Below, piece after piece: positions 1 through 15,100 of a stretch of 64,000 nucleotides of DNA (position 1 is its first letter; every line of letters begins with the position of its first letter). Source of the DNA: Pseudofabraea citricarpa. Lineage: Eukaryota > Ascomycota > Leotiomycetes > Helotiales > Dermateaceae. The stretch is taken from the NCBI GenBank assembly GCA_029641185.1, contig JAPWGK010000040.1:1-64000 (forward strand), written 5' to 3'. The translations under genes and the position numbers were made by a program. The notes beneath the pieces are model-generated. The model was not told the origin of the DNA, did no database searches, and saw nothing but the letters and a program-made list of their open reading frames with translations.

Positions 1-3000
1 TTAAGTAAAAACTTTATAAGAATAAAATATAAAAGAATTTCTTACTAGGACTCCTAGATTATATATAAAGTCTTCTTAGTAGACTTCTTAAATTTATTAA
101 AGTTATTAAGAAAATAAATTAACTTATCTTAACTATTATTATTATTAGATTTAATAAAAGTAATAATAAAAGTAAATATAAAAATAATAATAATAAAAGT
201 ATTAGTAATAGGCTTTTTCTTTATATAATTAGCTTTCTTAAGGACCTTTAAAGTCTTATTATACTCTTTATAAGCTTTATAGAACTCTAAGTAATTCTTA
301 GGAAATAATAAAAGGTTTTTCTTATAAAAGCGATTATAAATTACTAGTATAATTTATTTTAAATTATATATAATATTAACTAAAATTTAAAGGTTACTTA
401 AGTATTTATTTAGTCTCTTAGTTATTTTATTCTTTTTATTCTTAGTATTATAAAAGTAATATAATATAAATATCTTATTTTAAATCTTAAGAATAAAGAT
501 ATCTAGCTTATTAAAATACTTAGGCTAGAATAATATTAGCTAAGGTTATATAAGTTAGAAATAAATTACTTATATAAATATAATACTTTAAGTAATTAAA
601 ACTAATAATATAAGAATAATATTTATTATCTAAAGAATAAGAATAATTAAGTAATATAATAAGCGTAAAAAAAGCTCTCTTAATATAAAGAGAATATAAA
701 AATAATTTTATAAGAGCTTTTAGCTTTTTAGAAAATAATAAAAAAATAAAAGTAATACTAGAAGTATTATAATACGATTATTTTAAAGGCGAAAAGATCT
801 AGATATTATTAAAACTAAAAGAACGCTTTAAAATACTTTTTAGGTATATAAGAATCCCTTACTAAGAGTATATTTTATAAGATAAGAAAATAAAAAGAGA
901 TTCTTTTTCTTTTTTTTCTTCCTAGTTATTATTCTTAATATAAGAATTATTATTAATATTTATACTTATATTCTTAGCTTATTAATTAATAATCTTATTA
1001 ATATAATTAAAGTTACTAGTATTAAAAAGATTAATATCTTTATTAATAATAAGAGTAATAATATTCTTAGAAATATTTATATTATCTTTTAGATTTATAA
1101 CTAAGTCTTTTAAAGCTATAATTTTATTATCTTTTTCTTTTACTAAGAAAAGTAAGTATAACTTAACTTAATAATATAATTACTTATATTTCTTAACTAG
1201 AATATTAGATTAGTTTTCTTTTAATCTAGTTAAAATAATAAGTAATATAATCCTAGTATTAGAAGTAAGAGGCTAAGTTAAAACTTAATTTTATAATTAA
1301 GTCTAGTAACTAAGAGTTAAAATACTAGTAAATAAAAAGCTTATATTACTTAATAATTAATTATCCTTTAACTTAAGAGTTATTAGAATAATTTTCTTAA
1401 TTATAAAGTCTAAGTATTACTCTAAATTATAAATCTAATCTTCTAGGATAATATCTATAAACTTTAGAAACTTCTTTTAAATAAACTTAAGATTACTAGT
1501 AATAATCTTCTTCTTTTAATAAATATAAAATAAATTCTTTATATTATATATTAAGTTTTATAAATACTTAGTTAATACTTAGTAAGATCTTATAAAATAA
1601 AAGAATAAACTTACTAGAAGATAATTAATAAACTAGAGCTTTTTTTCTTATTCCTTAGTATAAAAGTTTTTTTATAAAGCTAAGATCTTTTTTAAGTAAT
1701 TATAAATATATTTTCTTATTTTTAACTTATTTTTATCTAAGAAATTAAATAAGATATCTAATATAATCTTTTTTTTATCTTCCTAACTTAGAATTTTCTT
1801 CTAAAGCTAAAGTTAATAGTTAGATAATAAATAAAAAGACTAAGAAACTTATAAAAGAAAACGTAAGTTTTATAAAAGTAATATAATAAGACTTATAAAT
1901 AATAATTAAATAATTATAATATTCTAGTAAAAGATTTTAAGTATTATTAGGTAAATCTAATTTATAATACGTATCTTTTAGTATCTAGAGCGAGTTTTCT
2001 TTTAGAAATATATTATATAAAACTTTAAAAATAAAAGTTATTATTTTATTTTTATTATTAAAAGTATTAAATAAGAAGTAATTATACTCTAGAATTATAA
2101 GAATCTTAGTTTATTATTATATTATTTTACTAATAGCTTCTTATTTTATAAGTTATATATCCTTAGGATTATTAGAGATAATTAAATTATTAAAAGTAAA
2201 AGGGTATTTAGATAAATCTAGCTTTATATAAAGTTTATACTAATATTTTATTATTAGCTTAAAAATAGCTTATTATTTAATAAGATAAAGCTTATTCTTA
2301 AGCTTATTAAGAGTATTATATAAGATAATAAAATCTAAGGATATTAGAACTAAGTTAAAATATATATTTACTAACTTATTAGTATTTATAATTATTTTCT
2401 CTTTTAAGATAAAAATAATTTATATAAGAGTTAACTTAGGCCTAGATATAATAATTTAAGGTATATATTTATTTAAAATAATAAGTATCCTTATAATTAC
2501 TTAGTATATAAAATATTTTAATAAAATATTATTTATCTTTTATAAGATAATTTAGTAAAACTTTTATAAAATAAGATAAAATAAAAAACCTATATAAAAG
2601 AATACTAATATAAGTATTATCTTTTATAATAATAATAAGTTCTTATATTTAGTATAAGCGCTTATAATTAATTATACGAACTTTTATTAAACTCTTATAA
2701 AAGATAATAAAAAAAAGAAAGATAAACTTATTATATTAAAATAATTTATAATTAACTTCTTAAGAATAAGATTAAGAGTTTCGTACTTAGATTAAGATTA
2801 TAATATAAGAGATAATTAATATAAGAGTAAATTAATATATATAACTAACTTATATAATAAGGTTAATAATAAATAATTTAAGAACTAAAGATAAGAATTA
2901 TAAAAAGACTTATTATATCTAAAAGTAAAAAGATAAATATATTAGAAATTAAAAGAAGAAAATAATAGAAACTTAGTAAGATATTATAAAGTTAAAGTTA

Positions 3001-6000
3001 TAAAGATATTTTATTTTAGTTCGAATAAAAAAAATAAAAAAATTTATAAGTAAGAGATAATTTAACTAGAATATTCTTTTTTTATATAATAAAAGATAAA
3101 TATTATAATTATAATTAAAAGGAAAAGTATAATATTAAATTAATCTTTAGAAAGCGAGAATAATAAATATTAGAGTTTATAATATATTTAAACAAAAAGA
3201 AAAAAGAATTATAACTTTATATCTTAAGTTAAGAGATTTTTTATAGCTAAAATATTTGATTTTATATTAAAAGTAATAATTCTTATAAGAGATCTAAGCT
3301 AAGAATAACTTAACTAGTTATTAGGAGTATTTATTAGAAGAATATAAGTTTATTTATTAAGAGAAAAGTAATCTAAGAGTTATAAGATTATCTTTTAGGA
3401 GATAATTAAAAAAGTAAATTATAATAACCTAGAGTTATAAGAGATATATATCTTATATCCTAACTTTAATTTATTAAAGATAAGAGATATCTAATAATAT
3501 TATAAGAAAGATTATTATATAAGAGATAAATATAATAAGATTATATACTTAATTTTATTACTTTTTTTACTTTTATAAGAAGTTATTATTACCTTAGGTA
3601 TTATTATATAAAAGCTTTATAAGTACTTTTTAAGTACTCTAAGAATTATATATTATTATTTATACTTTATTATTATAGTTAATTAACTACTTTTTTTATC
3701 TTTTACTTTTATAACTATTAATTCGATTACTAAATATACTTTATATATAATTATATATATTATATTAGTTACTAGTTATATTTATAATATTATAGATTCG
3801 AATACGCCCTAATATTTATTACCTTATTATAATAATATTATTTTATAAAAGATAAATTTTATTAAATAATATTAAATATATTATCTTCTTAAAGCTATTA
3901 TATTATAGTTTTTTATAAACTTCGCGTATAATTTATAATTTATAACCTTTATATAATTAGAATTATAAAGCTAGCTCTCTTATTCTTAAATTATTATATT
4001 TTATTTTTCTTTTCTTATATTTAAGATATCTTTTATCTAATACTTATATACTAAAGATTTATTAATAGATATTATTTCTAGGGAATATATAATATAATCT
4101 AGGCTAATATCTTTAGGTAGTTTTATTAAGTCTTATTTATTAAGGTTTATTAATCTTAACTTAATATCTTAGATTTAGGATAATTTATTTATAATTACTA
4201 ACTTATATCTAAAGATATACTTAATATTTAGGTTAAATTCTAAGAGTATTACTTATTATTAATTAGCTTTCTTATAAGAATCTTTATTCTTTAATATACT
4301 TAAAACTATATTATAGTTTATATAAGTAATAATTAGAAACTTTAAATTAATTATTATTTATCTAATATCTTATAAATATTAAACTAATATATATATTTTT
4401 TATTTTATAATTTATTAGCTTTCTTAAGCTTTTATATATAAAAATAAAATAAATATAATAAATTTCTTAATAATATATTTTAAAATTAATATTCCTAATA
4501 AAGAATTCTTAAGTTATATTAAAACTTTATTACTACTTATTATAAACGTATTATAAGCTAAATAAAATTATTTTTCTAGGTTTATTATAATTATTATATT
4601 TTTAGTTATTACTTTTTTTAGTTACTTAAAGATTTCTTCTTACTTATTAGTTTATATAAATCCTAAAATAACCTTTTATATTATTATCTTACTTTTATTC
4701 TTTCTCTTCTTAATAGGGATAATAACCTTCTTATATATAATATATTTTTATAGTTTTATAAATAAGTTTATTCTTCCTAGAATAAAACCCTTAAAATAAG
4801 ATAAAATATTTAGAAATTATTATAATTATATATTAGACCTTAGTAATAATTACTCTTAGAATATAATAATCTTTTATATTATTAAGCGTAATTTAAACTT
4901 ACTTTTACTAAATCCTAATATTATAATTATAAGTAATCTAACTTTAATCTTTTTTAGGTTTAATATTAATTTTACCTAAGTTAATTAAAAGAGATAATAC
5001 TTATATATAAATTTAATTAAGTTTTTAATTATATTAGCTTTATTAAAATTATTATTAATAAAATATATAAATATAACTTTTCTTAATATTATATCTCTTA
5101 ATATTAGCTTTATATCTAGACTAAGAATTATACTTATAATAAGGTCTTTTAGTCTTATATATATATTATAAGCTCTAGTAAAGCTTTATCTTATTCTTAA
5201 ATAATAGAATTATCTAATTATTATTAAGAATCTAGTCTTATATTAATACTTTTAATATATAAAAATCGCCTAGTATTTATTCTTTATATTTACTAAAAAT
5301 AAAAATAATATAAAAATTTATAATAAGGTTTCGCAAATTATTTCGATTTATTTTATTAGATAATTTATCTTAATTATTATATTATTTAAGAGAATATAAC
5401 TATATATTATTTATAGATTATTATCTAGTTTCTTAAGATATAATATTAATATTAACTAAGGAGAAATATAATTTATAATAATCTTATTTTCTATTAACTC
5501 TAGTAAATACTTATTTTATTATTTAACTTCTTTTATATTATATAATCTAAGTAAACTTATCTTTAGAATTATACTTATATATATTAGAATTTTATACTTA
5601 AGTATATTTATTATAAGTATTTCGTATATAATATTTATAAATATATCTTTTTATATATATAATATTTTTATAATAGCTTCTTTTATATTATCTAGGATTA
5701 TTTCTCTAATAAAACCTAGGTACTTATTTATTTATTTAAGATATTCCTTTTTTATTACTAATATTATAGGTTTTTTAAATATAATAGGTTTATATTTTAT
5801 AAGAAAGCTAATAAATTCGTACGTAAATATTTCTTCTTTTTTATATCTTAATATATCTTTAATACTTATATACTTAATTATATCTTCTAGTAAAATAAGT
5901 TTTTATTTTAGTAGAATTAGGTTTAGTTTAAGAGGAAAAAGTTTATTTTTAAAGTAATTATAAATATTAACTTTTACGCTTTTTAGATTTATTATTTTAG

Positions 6001-9000
6001 TATTTTTATTTTAAGATAAAAATAAAATAAAATATAAGAGAGGATTCTTTTAAAATATATTTTAGTATAAATTACCTTAGTAAAAATTTTTAATTATATC
6101 TTAGTACTTCTTATTATTTTAATTTATATTTTATTTTTTATCTTTACTAGGGTTAAAATATATAATTTAGACTTCTTTTATAAAATATACTTTCTTCTAA
6201 GATTACTTTCTAGTTATTAGATTAATTAAGATTAATATTATAATATATATTCTTTTACTCTTTAATTCTTTAGTATATAATCTTATTTTAAGTTTATTAT
6301 ATATTTCTTTTATTATTTTATTATAAGCTTTAAGAGCTTTCTTTTTTCTTATTAATTCTAAGTAATATATTAGTAAAAAAGATATTACTAATAACTTTCT
6401 TAGCTTAAAATACTTAGATATTTTTATATTTAAGTTATAAGAATATTCTTTATTATTAATAATTTTAGCTTTTTTAGCTAATCTACGTTTTATCTTTTTA
6501 TTATATAACTAAATAATATATATAATTATATTATAAACGCTAATAATACTTTTACCTCTTTTAATTCTTTCTTTAGTTATAAATTTATATCTTAGGTCTA
6601 AAGTCTTACTTATAACTTCTTAGGGAGTTATAAGTAATTTATTTTTCCTTAGCTTTCGATTTCCTTCTTATTATTATTATCTTAATAATTATTATATTTA
6701 ATCTCTTTTATATTAAAGCCTTCTTTATCCTCCGATTTAATATATAATTAGCTTAGGATCTTTTAGATAAGTTCTAAAAACTTATTATTATTTTTATTAC
6801 TTTCTTTAGACTTTTTATTTATAAGTAAGACTTAGCCTAAGGGCTTTATTTCTTAATAAACCCTAATCTTAATAGGAATATAATTATTAGTTTCTATTAA
6901 TTTTATTTTTATTTTAGTTAACTTTATTATTTTAGAATTATCTCTAATAAAATATTACTTAGGATTATAAAAGCTAATAATATTAACTTACTTAAGTTAT
7001 AATTTACCTAAGATAATCTAATATAAAGTTTTTCTATTAATAATATAAAAGTCTTACTTTATTATTACTAATATAATCTTAATCTTAATTATAATATAAT
7101 AATAAAGCTACTTATAAGAATTATTTATAATCTTTATATATAAACTCTTATCTTAAACTTATATATAATTAAGTTATTATATAATTATAATATTAATAAT
7201 ATTTATTCTAGATTTTATATTAATTAGTTCTTAATTTATCTTTTATATTATTATATTATCTTTTATAGATAAAAGGAACGTGATAATATAAAAGTTTAAG
7301 ATCGATATTCCTCTTATTAATATTATAACTAAGACTAATAATACTTTAACTTCTTTTTTATTTTTAATTATTATATATTAAGGAAACTTATATAATATAA
7401 TATTATTCTTATAATAATTATTATACGCTTTATCTTATTTCTTTATATTCTTTTTTTCTCTTCCTTATAAAATAAGTTCTTTTATTATTTAAGTACGCGC
7501 TTATAAATAAATTAAAAAGAATTATACCTAGGAAATCCTAGGTTTATAAGCTAATTTATCTTTAGTAAAATCTACTTATATATTATAAGATTTTCTTCCT
7601 TATATAATCTTAATCTTCTTATTAAAGACTCCTTTCTTAATAATAGCTTTTAATTTCAATTTACTTAATTTATCTAAAGTATTATTACTTAAGGATTTTT
7701 TTTTATCTATTATATTTATCTTAGCTATAACTTTCTTATCTAGTATATTATATTATATTATCTTAATATTATAAGTTTTAGCTAGTCTAGATATAATAAT
7801 AAATCTTATATTATAGTTTTAGCTATTAAGCTTTATAATTTTAGGTTTTTATTAAGAAGATAATTCTTCTAGGATATACTAGGTTTCGACTTAAGTTATT
7901 TTAGCTTATTAAAATATAAGAGTTTTTTAGTTATTTCTAAAGCTTATATTACTTAAATTATATTTTTAGAATATTCTTTCTTAATACTTATATATAAGTT
8001 ATATTAATTCTTTTTTACCTAACTTAATTAGATTAATATAATTTATTACGTAATATCTTTTATTATTATAAGAAAAGTAAGTTAATCTTACTAGTATTTT
8101 ATATTTTAAAGTATTTTAGCTTATATTATTATACTAATTATTTACTAGTTATTTATAATCTTAAGATTAACTATATAATCGAGAATTATTATATTATTAT
8201 TTATCTTATTAGTTTTAGTTATATCCTCTTAGATTATATACTAAGGTATTATAAGTAGTATTATTTTATATTAGTTATAAAGCTTATTTATTAGAAGAAA
8301 TATAAAATAATTTTAATATCTTATTAATACTTCTTATTATTTATACGAACGCTACGTTTTAATCTCTAATTATCTTAATTATTATAATATCCTTTAGATT
8401 TATTTTAGCTTTATACGTATATTTTTTCTTTTTTTTCTTTTATATTACTTTTTTCTCTTAAGATCTTAAAGCTCCTAAGATAATCTTAATAATCTCCTTA
8501 AATTTTACTTCCTTTAATCTAAAATATATATTAATAATAATACGAATAATATTATTACTTAATCTTATAATAAACTAGTTAATAATTTTAATATTTTTTA
8601 ATTTTCTAAGTAACTTTCAAATTCTCTAAGTCTCTTAAATATAATTAACTAATATCTTTTTATTTTAATCTAGCTTATTAAGCTTTTACTAAGCTAATTA
8701 CTTTAACTTATATTATTCTTCTTCTTAGAATTTATTAATTATTAATTATTTGAAAGTAAATTACTTTATTCGGCTTATATAATTTATATTATTATAATAA
8801 GTTTAAGTAATATCTTATATCTTTTTAATCGCTTTTATATATATATATTTATTAGCTTTAATCTCTTATTTAGTTTTATTTTTATTACCTAAAATACTCT
8901 TATAAGACTTATAAATTATATTTAGCTAAAGCTTAATATTATTTCTATTACTCTTAAAAGTAGAGATTTTAATATATATATAAGTTATCTTTCTTTCTTA

Positions 9001-9995
9001 ATAAGATATAAACTTAAGTATTATTCGTATTAATAATATCTCTAGATAAAGTTCTTATTAAAATTCTTTCTTAGTATAAGATCTAAGAATAAAATAATTT
9101 TTAGAAGAAGATTCGTCTAATTTAATTCTTACTTTCTTTATAAGTCTTAGATAATTCGACTTAATTCGAATTTATATATTTAGTAAGTTATTACTAATAT
9201 TATTTTTATATTTATTTTAGATAATATTTCTATAAACTTAGGAGTTTACTTTAATTTTATTACTTATAATAAAGCTTATAAGAGATATCTTATATAAAGT
9301 AGATTAAGATATACTTAAATTAATTTCTAATATATACTTTTTATAACTTTATAATAATCTAATATCTTAGATTTTTATAATCTTATTATTTAATAAATAT
9401 ATTATAAGAAAAATAAGGGGTTATTAGATAAAAGAGAGGGAAAGTCGGTTATAATTTAAGAAAAGTATTAAGATATATTATTAATAAAAAAGAAAGAACG
9501 TTAGTAATAGTTATTTAGTTATATTTAGTAATATTATATACCTTTTACTTAGTAACTCTAAATATTTAATCTTAAATATTACTACTTATAATTCTAAAAT
9601 AAATCGTATTTTTTATACTTAAAAGAACTTATATATTCTCTTTTAGAATATATATTATAATATCTTACTAATTAGAGAATATCTATAGTTTATTTAGCTT
9701 ATTATCTTTAGAAATATATTATCTTTTTAATTACTTCTACTAGGTTACGTATTATAATATTTAAAATCGCTTATTATAATAATTTTGTTATAATTAGTCT
9801 TATTAGAAATAAAGAAAAATAATCGCTTAGAATATACTTAATTCTTAGTTAGATTACTAGTATAATATAAGACAGAATAGGTAGCTTAAATCCTTAAAAA
9901 GGTATAATATATAATAAACTAAGTAGCTACTCTCTACTCCTATATAAATTATCGTTTAGCTAGTAAGTAGGTCCGGAATAACTTTCTACCGGTTA
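1..9995. mobile_element. RIP-mutated AT-rich repeat block
   Basis: The block is very AT-rich, full of stops in all frames, and has no open frame worth calling. The decisive sign is dinucleotide content: CpA and TpG are almost absent (by eye only about ten cases, e.g. near 3191, 3250, 5334, 7270, 7656, 8617, 8750, 9787 and 9871), while TpA, ApC, GpT and CpG remain. This is what RIP leaves, because it converts CpA to TpA on both strands of duplicated DNA. The plus strand is pyrimidine-rich over most of 3.6-9.4 kb, purine-rich about 2.7-3.5 kb, and mixed before that, so more than one element or orientation is likely. Composition becomes normal within tens of bases near 9,995. The left end lies outside the window. 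I could not find paired LTRs, target duplications or any intact gene. Confidence 0.93.
4175..4660 (-). pseudogene. Fossil Ty3/gypsy pol: RT/RNase H junction and RNase H
   Basis: Read on the minus strand, one frame keeps the order of a gypsy-type RNase H despite RIP stops. First comes an F-x-stop-T junction followed by E-E-I-F-K-stop-L-K-K-x-I-T (usual F-x-W-T...AF-x-x-L-K, with Trp/Gln codons turned into stops). Next is F-Y-L-A-Y-N-T (usual F-x-L-x-C-D-A-S), then T-Y-I-N-Y (usual T-D-H). The end reads A-N-stop, then L-E-F-N-L-N-I-K-Y and I-N-K-L-S (usual A-R-W...F-D-x-x-I-x-Y...A-D-x-L-S-R). The changes are those expected from CpA to TpA: CAA/CAG/TGG become stops, TGC and CAT become TAT-type codons. 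A weaker RT end (S-Y-F-x-x-F-I) may lie just upstream at about 4.75-4.83 kb. I could not place gag, integrase or LTRs. The element is dead. Confidence 0.6.
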
Positions 9996-10458
9996 TATTA
10001 GTACGTGCGGATTTGACTTTGTGACGAGTTGAATGCCGGGCATAAAAATAAACAATAAATACTCCGCATATCCACCACCTATTTACCGCAATCCTTAGTT
10101 GTCAGTTAATGAAAGTCCTAAGAATATTAGAGTCCCAAAATCCAGAGCCGTCAGAATCTCACGTAAGAAACAACCGAGAGCTATCAATCAATAAAACCCA
10201 CCTGAAGAAACAAGTTTAAATTTTCAACTTTTGCACTTCACAAACCATTACTCTGTAATGCACTACCTACGAGGTATAAGCCTTGAGCCACTTTCTTAAC
10301 CTGCCAACCAAAAACGGACAGCAAGCCACTTACCCATGCATCCATCCATCAATAGTATTCCCAGCCACAGATTCAGAATGAACTAGTCTCGAGACCATCA
10401 ACGCCAAAAGAAAGAAAAAGAAGACAAAACCAACAACCGGAAAGAACCTGACTTTCTT

Positions 10459-12148
10459 TCAGGCAGGAGAAAGAGACACTTTGCAGCCACCTCTCACGCC
10501 CAATGTGATAGTCAAAGCCTCTCTCCACTCGCTATCATCACGGGCCTCCACGTGCTTGAAAGCTTGCAGCAAGCGAATCGTCGTGTAGGAAGCCTCCGTA
10601 AGTGCAAATTGCTGGCCGATACAGATGCGTGGTCCGCCATTGAACGGGAGGTATTCCCAACTAGATGCGATCATTAATTTATCTGAAGCCAAAAAACAAA
10701 AATAAAAAGAGCGAGAAAGAAGACGAAGAAGAAGAAGGAAAAAAAAACCGAAAAAAGGACTCACCCAGGTCTGTAAGTTTCCCATCGCTCAGGCTTAAAT
10801 TCATCCGCATCGTCCCCATACAGATCCTTCCGTCGGTGCATCACCCACGTGAAGTAATTGACTTGCTGGCCAGCCTTGACGAGAATAGGTGATTTGCCAT
10901 CTGGTCCACCGCCCAGAGGAAGGACGGTATCGACGATAGCGACCCGACTATTCGCCGGCACGACAGGGCGTAGACGCATAGCTAGTTACGAGATGTAAGC
11001 GACGGGAAAATGCAAAGCGAGAGGGGGAGCTTACTCTCGTTCAGACAAGCTTTCAAGTACTTCATGTCCTTGATCTGCTCAAACGACGGCCGGCTGCTAT
11101 CCAACTCCAGCACTTCCTTTCTCAGTTTCTCAAAGACGTCCGGTCTCCTGGCCAGGAACCAGAAGAGCTGGCTGAGCAGGTTGGCCGTGGTATCGCGTCC
11201 AGCGAGGAGGATGTTCAGCAGTTCGTCCTGGATCTTCTTCTCGGGATAGCCCGTCTTAGCCAGCTCTTCTAAGAAGATATACCTCGACGGCTTCTCATCC
11301 TCCTGCAACTCTTCCTTCCCTGCAGCTTCAAATGACTTCCGCTTCTCGGTAGCTTGGCGCACATACATGGACACATACTCGTGCACGAACTTGACATCCT
11401 CATTATAGCGCTTATCAGGGAACAGCGTAGCGAGTTTCCCAACTCGCGCCTGCAAGCCCGCCTTATCCTGGATATAGGAGAAAGCAGCGGCGAACCGCTC
11501 AGCGCGCGTGTTGTCCTTGTCAGACAAGATATCGGTGCTCTCGCCGAACAGGAAGTCCGTAGCCGAGTCCATGGTCAGGAGGAAGAAGAGGTCCTGCAGA
11601 TCGACGACAGAGCCATCGCGGGGGATCCTGGCGATCAGCTTCGCGATGTGGTCGTCGAACGTGTCGAGGTCTCCGACCTGGCTGCGCACAAAGTTCGGCC
11701 GGAGCAGCGCCCGCGACGCTTCCCATTCCTTGCCGTCCGTCGTGAAGATGCCGTGGCCGAAGATCGGGTGGAAGGCATGCTTTCTCCGCGTGGGCAGGTT
11801 GAAGTCTTTGAACTTGGTCGCCAGGATCGTCTTCACGTTCTCGGGCTCCGTCGTGTTGATCACCCGGTCGCCTAGGAACAGCGACGAGTACGTCTTGGTC
11901 CCGGGAGCGACGACCTCAAAGCCTTCAGAGAGCCGAGGGAGGAACTTACCCTCCCGTGCAAGTCTCACGTTTTCTTTGAATACATCCAGCCCGAAGATAG
12001 GGTCCGCGTGAGGGTATGCTGGGCATGGCTTGCATCCGTTTGCACGGCTTAGGTTCATACGGCGATAGTATGTTGTTGCCCATTGAACGAAACGAAGGAG
12101 GAGGTAGCTCCCCGCAACGGTAAAGAGAGTGGTGAGAGAAGCAGCCAT
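10459..12148 (-). CDS. Cytochrome P450, CYP52-like (510 aa, 3 exons)
   Basis: Exons 12148-11035, 10981-10765 and 10660-10459 join in phase to 510 residues, a normal P450 length. An N-terminal membrane anchor (about residues 5-28) precedes the I-helix A-G-R-D-T-T (316-321), the ExxR motif E-T-M-R (371-374, split by intron 1) and the heme loop [10 protein letters not shown] with ligand Cys457. The N-terminal style (H-G-I-F-x-x-D-G-x-x-W-x-x-x-R) and the C-terminal G-C-x-V ending fit the CYP52 group of ER-bound fatty-acid/n-alkane hydroxylases, which work with NADPH-P450 reductase. That substrate class is family inference. Intron 2 (10764-10661) is strongly pyrimidine-rich on the coding strand. 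The stop codon lies only about 460 bp from the RIP block, and upstream is a long gene-free region. All key residues are present, so the enzyme should be active. Confidence 0.93.
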
Positions 12149-15100
12149 GATGAATGGCTCAGAAAGAAAGTAGAAAGTGAAAGCGTCGATATGACCGCGA
12201 GGAGGTTGCTTTCCCCAGATATATAATTGAGTAGTTAGTCCCTATCACAGATTTAGGTGTCTCGGACCCCGAAACGGAAAGGTTGATCCTGGATAGGATA
12301 GCCTTGATTCAAGAAAGCCAGTAAGATAAATCCTCGACAATGCAAAGCTCGTTTTTTGAAACCTAGCAAAGCCGAAGAGCGCAAGAGAGCTTTTTTCTCT
12401 CTCTCTCTCTCCCTCGGTGACAATATGCTATCAGCACTACCGTGATCTGGGCAGTTTAGTTTTCGAATAGGGAACGAAGCTGAGGTTGAAGCTCTTGAAA
12501 CGAGGAGACGGATGGAGCTAGTGGAGCTAGTCAAGGTTCGGATCCCCTGTCAGGCGAAAGCCAAACTCCTAAAACGGGAATATAGTAAACACCTAGATTA
12601 AGACCGGCCGTAGCGGAGCAGGAGGAACACCAATAAATAAGTGGAAAGAAGAGAGTAGCTGGGAAAACGCCTCGAAACCCCTCACTGCCTCTCACTCGAC
12701 CTATAAAGCCCTCGTTATTCACGTTCACGTTCAAGCAATCTTCCGAGAACAAACTCCCTCGGCACCTCGTTTAGTCGGTTCGTCGTTTAGTAAGCTTTCA
12801 CTTTCGCTTTCACGGCGACAACTGCACAGCGTAAAAAACGACCAGTCTCTTATTCCCCATTGTTTATTTCGCTCGCTTACGTCTGTTTCCTATCAAATCC
12901 ACCCTTTCGTCTCAAATCCAGATCCGCTCATTGGTCGTCCTGGCTAGAAGGTCCCAGAGAAGGCGGGGCGCGGAGCTGCCGAAGAACTCCGAGTACCTGT
13001 AGTTGTGTAATCAGGTATTCTTTCGTTCCACGTTCCATCCGAGGCGAGTTACTAATCAATCTACATGCGGTGCTGCTACCGCACTGAGTACTGCCGCCGC
13101 TATTTTGGTTTTGGTTTTTTGGTGATCAACGTGCCGAGGAACTTGGGGTACATTCTGGGTGACCTTTTTCGCATCTGATTTTCAGGTATCGTTACATGTG
13201 GTGCCGAGCACCACTGACCTTCTTGATTTTCATTATTATTATACACTCTGGTACAAGTCAGTATGCAGCAGAAATAGGACATGGCCAATATACAGTGATA
13301 ATACTAACGGTAGAAAGTGCTACTGTATGGACAAAGTTCCCGCGGACATCCCGAACAAACCTAGCCCATCTATCCCACACTTGCTTGTATTCTGTTTTGA
13401 TTTATTCTTTTCTGTTCTCTGGTCTTTGCGAGAAGAAGAGAGGGAAAGAGGGAAATCCCAGTCATTCATCCAGCTCCCCATCTATTTCTCAACTCCAGCA
13501 ATCCAACCCAAAGTAATAATTGGCAGGCATACATAACAACACCTCCTCATCAGCCATTCAGCCCTGCCCAGGCGCCAGGCCAGCCAGCCATCTTATCGTG
13601 ATGACTTACCAGCTTACTCACCAACGACGCCGAATAAAAGCACGCTTATTAATTCCAGCCACGACGAGTTGATTGGTTGAGATGTTTTGCAAGGGATCAA
13701 TTCTTGGCCGTGAGCTGGGGTTTTTAAACCATGTGTGCATCATTTCCGGGCTCAGCAAGTATAGCGAGGATGGAGAATGGTATCAGTTTCTCTTTTTTTT
13801 TTTCTTTTTTGGACAAGAAGTTGCAAGACCCTGAAGCACTTGTCGTATTTCTTTCGTGTTGGTCAGAGCTAGAAAATCAAACGGCTGTCTGTCTACTCTT
13901 GATCGTTTTTCAATCATTTGGAATAAAATGACGGGAGCGTAGGTAGAGTGTAAGTCTAAACCGACTCCCTCTCTCCCTCCCTCTAGATCCCCCAAACTCA
14001 CCACCACCCCCTCATTTCTACAATCCACCTCTGACATGCGCAAAACAAATAACAAACCCAAATATGGCTTCTCTAACTTGCGACCAGCTACGATTGGGTT
14101 TTCGCTACCACCGACGAGTTCAAAGCACGCAGCCAACAAGCTAATCTTAGTGCTTAGTCGGGCAAGCAGGCAGGCAAGCCACCTCTTTACGGGAGAGTTT
14201 ATGCGTACAATGCAATTGAGACTCAAGGTAACGAGCATGGACATGCTCGATAACTGGTATTTGATCGCATGTATCTCTCTCTGAGGCGGGTATCTTAAGA
14301 GGGGGGACGATACGATATTTCCTATTCTACCTGCCTACATACCTAGGTACACACAAGAAATAATTCTCTCCGAGTGAGGGCAATTCAGTGCCTTTTTTAA
14401 CTCTTTAAGAAGTATTTCCCTCGCAGTATTGAATCGAAACACGCTACTCATCACAAAGCAGCATCCTGATCCTCCCAATCCTGCCAACTCCGAGTCTCCA
14501 AAGCAGAGCTAAAGTAAAGACAAGGATTCTAACATATCTTGTAAGTAAGCCTGCCTTACATTCAACACACCAAGGAAACGCAGTTGGCGATGCCATACCC
14601 ATTGTCGGTCGCTGCCAGACATCCTTCAGTTTCACAAACCTCCCTTCGACGCTTGACCAAAAACACCTCAGTCCCCTTCATCTCTCTCCTCGAATTGGTC
14701 ACAAAACATGCTTTGAGCATAGCAACAAAATATCTACTAGCAACGACAAGCCTCCGCCCGTTATAATAATGAGTTATTTCAGGATTGATGCATATATAGA
14801 CTGACGAATGCATATCTCCGGAGTAGTGCCACTGGGTGATGAGAGGCAGGATACTTAACAACAGCCTCCTCCCGACGGCTCTGCGGCAGCTCTGGCGTTC
14901 CTAGATCATACTACTCATCGCTAGTGTACGCGGCGTCTTGCAACTGGTCAATGGTATCAAGTAGTGATGGTACTGTACTTGGGATTGAGGTGGCGGGCCA
15001 GGTGACAAGGTACTTCTCGAATCAGGCAACAATGTGTAAGGTATATTTTCATATGCTCCTGGCCGTTTAGCATACCTGACTGATGGCTATTAGTTAGCTA